From the NCBI RefSeq assembly GCF_003865375.1, contig NZ_RQVS01000020.1, positions 1 to 32,431 on the forward strand: a stretch of 32,431 nt of DNA. Reading direction: 5' to 3'. Below are positions 30,889-32,431 of this stretch, piece by piece (position 1 is the stretch's first letter; each line of letters opens with the position of its first letter). Position numbers and translations under genes: made by a program. A model generated the notes under the pieces. The model worked only from the letters and a program-made list of their open reading frames with translations. It did no database searches and had not been told where the DNA came from. The stretch comes from Gulosibacter macacae (GTDB lineage Bacteria > Actinomycetota > Actinomycetes > Actinomycetales > Microbacteriaceae).

Positions 30889-32315
30889 GGGCTTGTCAAT
30901 CGGTCTGTGTGCGGGGGTGGGTCACAGGTATCGGTTGATTCGGTCGGGGTACGCGACAGCGAGTTGGGCCGGTGCCTGTTTCCAGTTCGTCGTCACCTGG
31001 CCCTCGACGAGACGGCCAGAGGCTTTTCGCTTTCCGGTCGTGCCGCGTTCTTTCGCGCGTTCACGGGCGCGTTTGTCTTCGATATTGCAGATCGCCAGCC
31101 ACAGCAGCTTGACCACGGAATCATCAGTCGGGAATTGAGAGCGGTTCTTCGTGACCTTGCGCAGCTGGTAGTTCAGCGACTCGATCGCGTTCGTCGTATA
31201 GATCACTCGCCGCAGCGCCGGTGGGAACGCCAGGAAGGGTACGAATCGGTCCCAGGCGTTCTCCCACACCGCTACCGCTGACGGGTACTTCTCGCCCAAC
31301 GAAGAAGCGGCGAACTCGGTGAGCGCCTGTCGCGCCGTGTCTTCGTTCGCTGCGGTATAGATCGCTTTGAGCTCCCGGGAAACGGCTTTGCGGTCGCCGT
31401 AGGCGACGAATCGATTCGCGGCTCGGATCAGGTGGACGACACAGGTCTGGACGAGCGAGTTCGGCCAGGTCGCCTCGATCGCTTCCGGCAGTCCGGTGAG
31501 CCCGTCGCAGCACACGATCAGCACGTCTCGGATACCGCGGTTGGCCAGCTCGGCGCAGACATGGGCCCAGAACGAGGCGCCCTCGGTGTTCTGCACCCAG
31601 ATTCCCAGCACTCGTTTGATGCCGTCCATGTCCACCCCGACAGCGATATGAGCGGCCTTCGATCTCACGTGACCGTTGTCACGGACCTTCACCCGGATCG
31701 CGTCGAGGTAGATCACGGGGTAGAACTCTTCCAAAGGCCGGTTCTGCCATTCCAGCACCGCGTCGAGCACGGCATCGGTGATGTTCGCGATCGTTTCGTG
31801 GGAAAGCTCGGTGCCGATCGTCGACACCAGGTGGTGCTGGATATCACGGAACGTCATCCCGCCGGCATACAGGCTGATGATCATGTCATCGAGCCCGCCG
31901 AGTCGGCGGGATCCCTTCGGCACTAAGCGCGGAGTGAACGACCCGTCCCGATCACGGGGCACCGCGATCTCGACATCACCGGCCTCCGACGCCACGGTCT
32001 TGGCGTAGGAGCCGTTGCGTGAGTTCGCAGTGGCTTTCGCATCCCGGTCGCCGGGCCCGTAGCCCAGGTGCGAAGTCATCTCCGCTTGGAGGCCGCGCTC
32101 AAGCGTCTCCTTGATCAGCGCCGGCACCAGCCCGCCATCACCGGTGAGCTCGACTTCACCGGTATCGATCTTCGAGAACAACTCATCCAGCGCCCCGGAA
32201 TGCTTCAGCTGCTCGACGAGCTCAGCAGCAGACTTCGGATTCCGATGTGCATCAGTCACAGTCACCATCATGTCCTCTCATGAGTGACCCGGTACACAAA
32301 CCATCTGACACCCCC
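30889..32315. mobile_element. IS256-family insertion sequence, about 1.43 kb
   Basis: A single transposase gene is flanked by imperfect terminal inverted repeats. The left end reads GGGCTTGTCAATCGGTCTGT (30889 onward). The right end, read inward from 32315, starts GGGGGTGTCAGATGGTTTGT. They share most of about 20 positions, and similarity continues to a GGGTCAC block further in on both sides. The exact outermost base is uncertain by 1-2 bases. No 8-9 bp target duplication is visible at any of these boundaries. The left flank is a DUF222 gene and the right flank does not continue it. Confidence 0.82.
30922..32271 (-). CDS. IS256-family transposase
   Basis: This 449-residue Mutator/IS256-type transposase contains the DDE residues Asp190 (VIYLDAIRVKV), Asp256 (CCDGLTGLPEAI) and Glu364 (TTNAIESLN). 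It also has the family signature VQTCVVHLIRAANRFVAYGDRK (274-295). Length and motifs are complete, so the element could be active. AGAGGA lies just before ATG 32271, so ATG 32268 or GTG 32265 have better spacing and may be the true start. It is transcribed toward the FAH gene. Confidence 0.93.
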   Translation of the reverse strand: MMVTVTDAHRNPKSAAELVEQLKHSGALDELFSKIDTGEVELTGDGGLVPALIKETLERGLQAEMTSHLGYGPGDRDAKATANSRNGSYAKTVASEAGDVEIAVPRDRDGSFTPRLVPKGSRRLGGLDDMIISLYAGGMTFRDIQHHLVSTIGTELSHETIANITDAVLDAVLEWQNRPLEEFYPVIYLDAIRVKVRDNGHVRSKAAHIAVGVDMDGIKRVLGIWVQNTEGASFWAHVCAELANRGIRDVLIVCCDGLTGLPEAIEATWPNSLVQTCVVHLIRAANRFVAYGDRKAVSRELKAIYTAANEDTARQALTEFAASSLGEKYPSAVAVWENAWDRFVPFLAFPPALRRVIYTTNAIESLNYQLRKVTKNRSQFPTDDSVVKLLWLAICNIEDKRARERAKERGTTGKRKASGRLVEGQVTTNWKQAPAQLAVAYPDRINRYL

Positions 32316-32431
32316 CGATGACCCGCCCCAGACCCCTCAACAGTCCCGGCCGAGTCACCACGGGAATTGCCACCACGCTATGGGACTCGCCCCCGCGGTC
32401 CTCGTGGCGGTAGGCGGCGATCATCCGCTGG
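32316..32431. other. Right-hand flank of the insertion sequence; possible ISL3 transposase remnant
   Basis: On the minus strand, 32431 down to about 32390 can be read QRMIAAYRHEDRG. This resembles from memory a segment near the C-terminus of ISL3-family transposases, after which the resemblance stops. The remaining bases up to the insertion sequence show no recognisable gene. The assignment rests on about 13 residues and is weak. Confidence 0.22.

Noticed and set aside
1-32431. CRISPR arrays, tRNA or rRNA genes, riboswitches
   Set aside because: No regularly spaced repeats, cloverleaf-like segments or recognised riboswitch cores were seen by eye on either strand.

Overview
This is a GC-rich, gene-dense actinobacterial accessory region of about 32 kb. 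GTG starts, ATGA/GTGA gene overlaps and a broken DUF222/HNH (13E12-type) gene beside an IS256-type element fit a Microbacteriaceae-like host. That placement is an inference from style and gene families, not from a marker gene. The content is a catabolic island for an aromatic, probably phenolic, compound. It holds ring-hydroxylating, ring-cleaving and C-C-hydrolysing enzyme families, side-chain enzymes, two uptake systems and three regulators.

Layout. (a) 1-3895: the end of an unknown + strand gene, then a minus-strand operon of an ornithine-cyclodeaminase-family protein, a DapA/NahE-superfamily lyase, a DUF35 zinc-ribbon/OB-fold protein and a thiolase-fold protein lacking the thiolase cysteine. 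(b) 4005-6348: an aldehyde dehydrogenase, divergent from (a), and a LysR regulator. (c) 6479-11674: a + strand operon of an MhpA-type flavin hydroxylase, a type I extradiol dioxygenase, a cytosolic solute-binding-fold protein, an Old-Yellow-Enzyme-like flavoprotein and a tandem EthD-like protein. (d) 11745-15110: a complete SsuABC/TauABC-type ABC importer (minus). (e) 15311-19568: the remains of a ribose-type ABC importer with three lesions. (f) 19637-22224: an AraC regulator convergent with a vanillyl-alcohol-oxidase-type flavoprotein. (g) 22423-28988: an SDR, FAH-family hydrolase, cupin, acetoacetyl-CoA synthetase, AAHS-type MFS permease and TetR regulator. (h) 29125-30377: a small ORF and a second FAH-family enzyme. 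(i) 30546-32431: a DUF222 gene cut by an IS256-family element.

How it may work together (inference). The VAO-type oxidase could oxidise a para-alkylphenol side chain. The MhpA-like hydroxylase and extradiol dioxygenase would make and open a catechol. FAH-family hydrolases would cut the ring-fission product. The DapA-like lyase with the aldehyde dehydrogenase, the thiolase-fold/DUF35 pair and acetoacetyl-CoA synthetase would process small carbonyl and beta-keto-acid products. The strongest link is regulatory: four promoters carry variants of one 15-bp inverted repeat (GATACG-N3-CGTATC). It lies before the aldehyde dehydrogenase/cyclodeaminase pair, the hydroxylase operon, the ABC importer and the FAH-cupin-ligase operon, so these four units probably form one local regulon. 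The substrate cannot be read from sequence alone.
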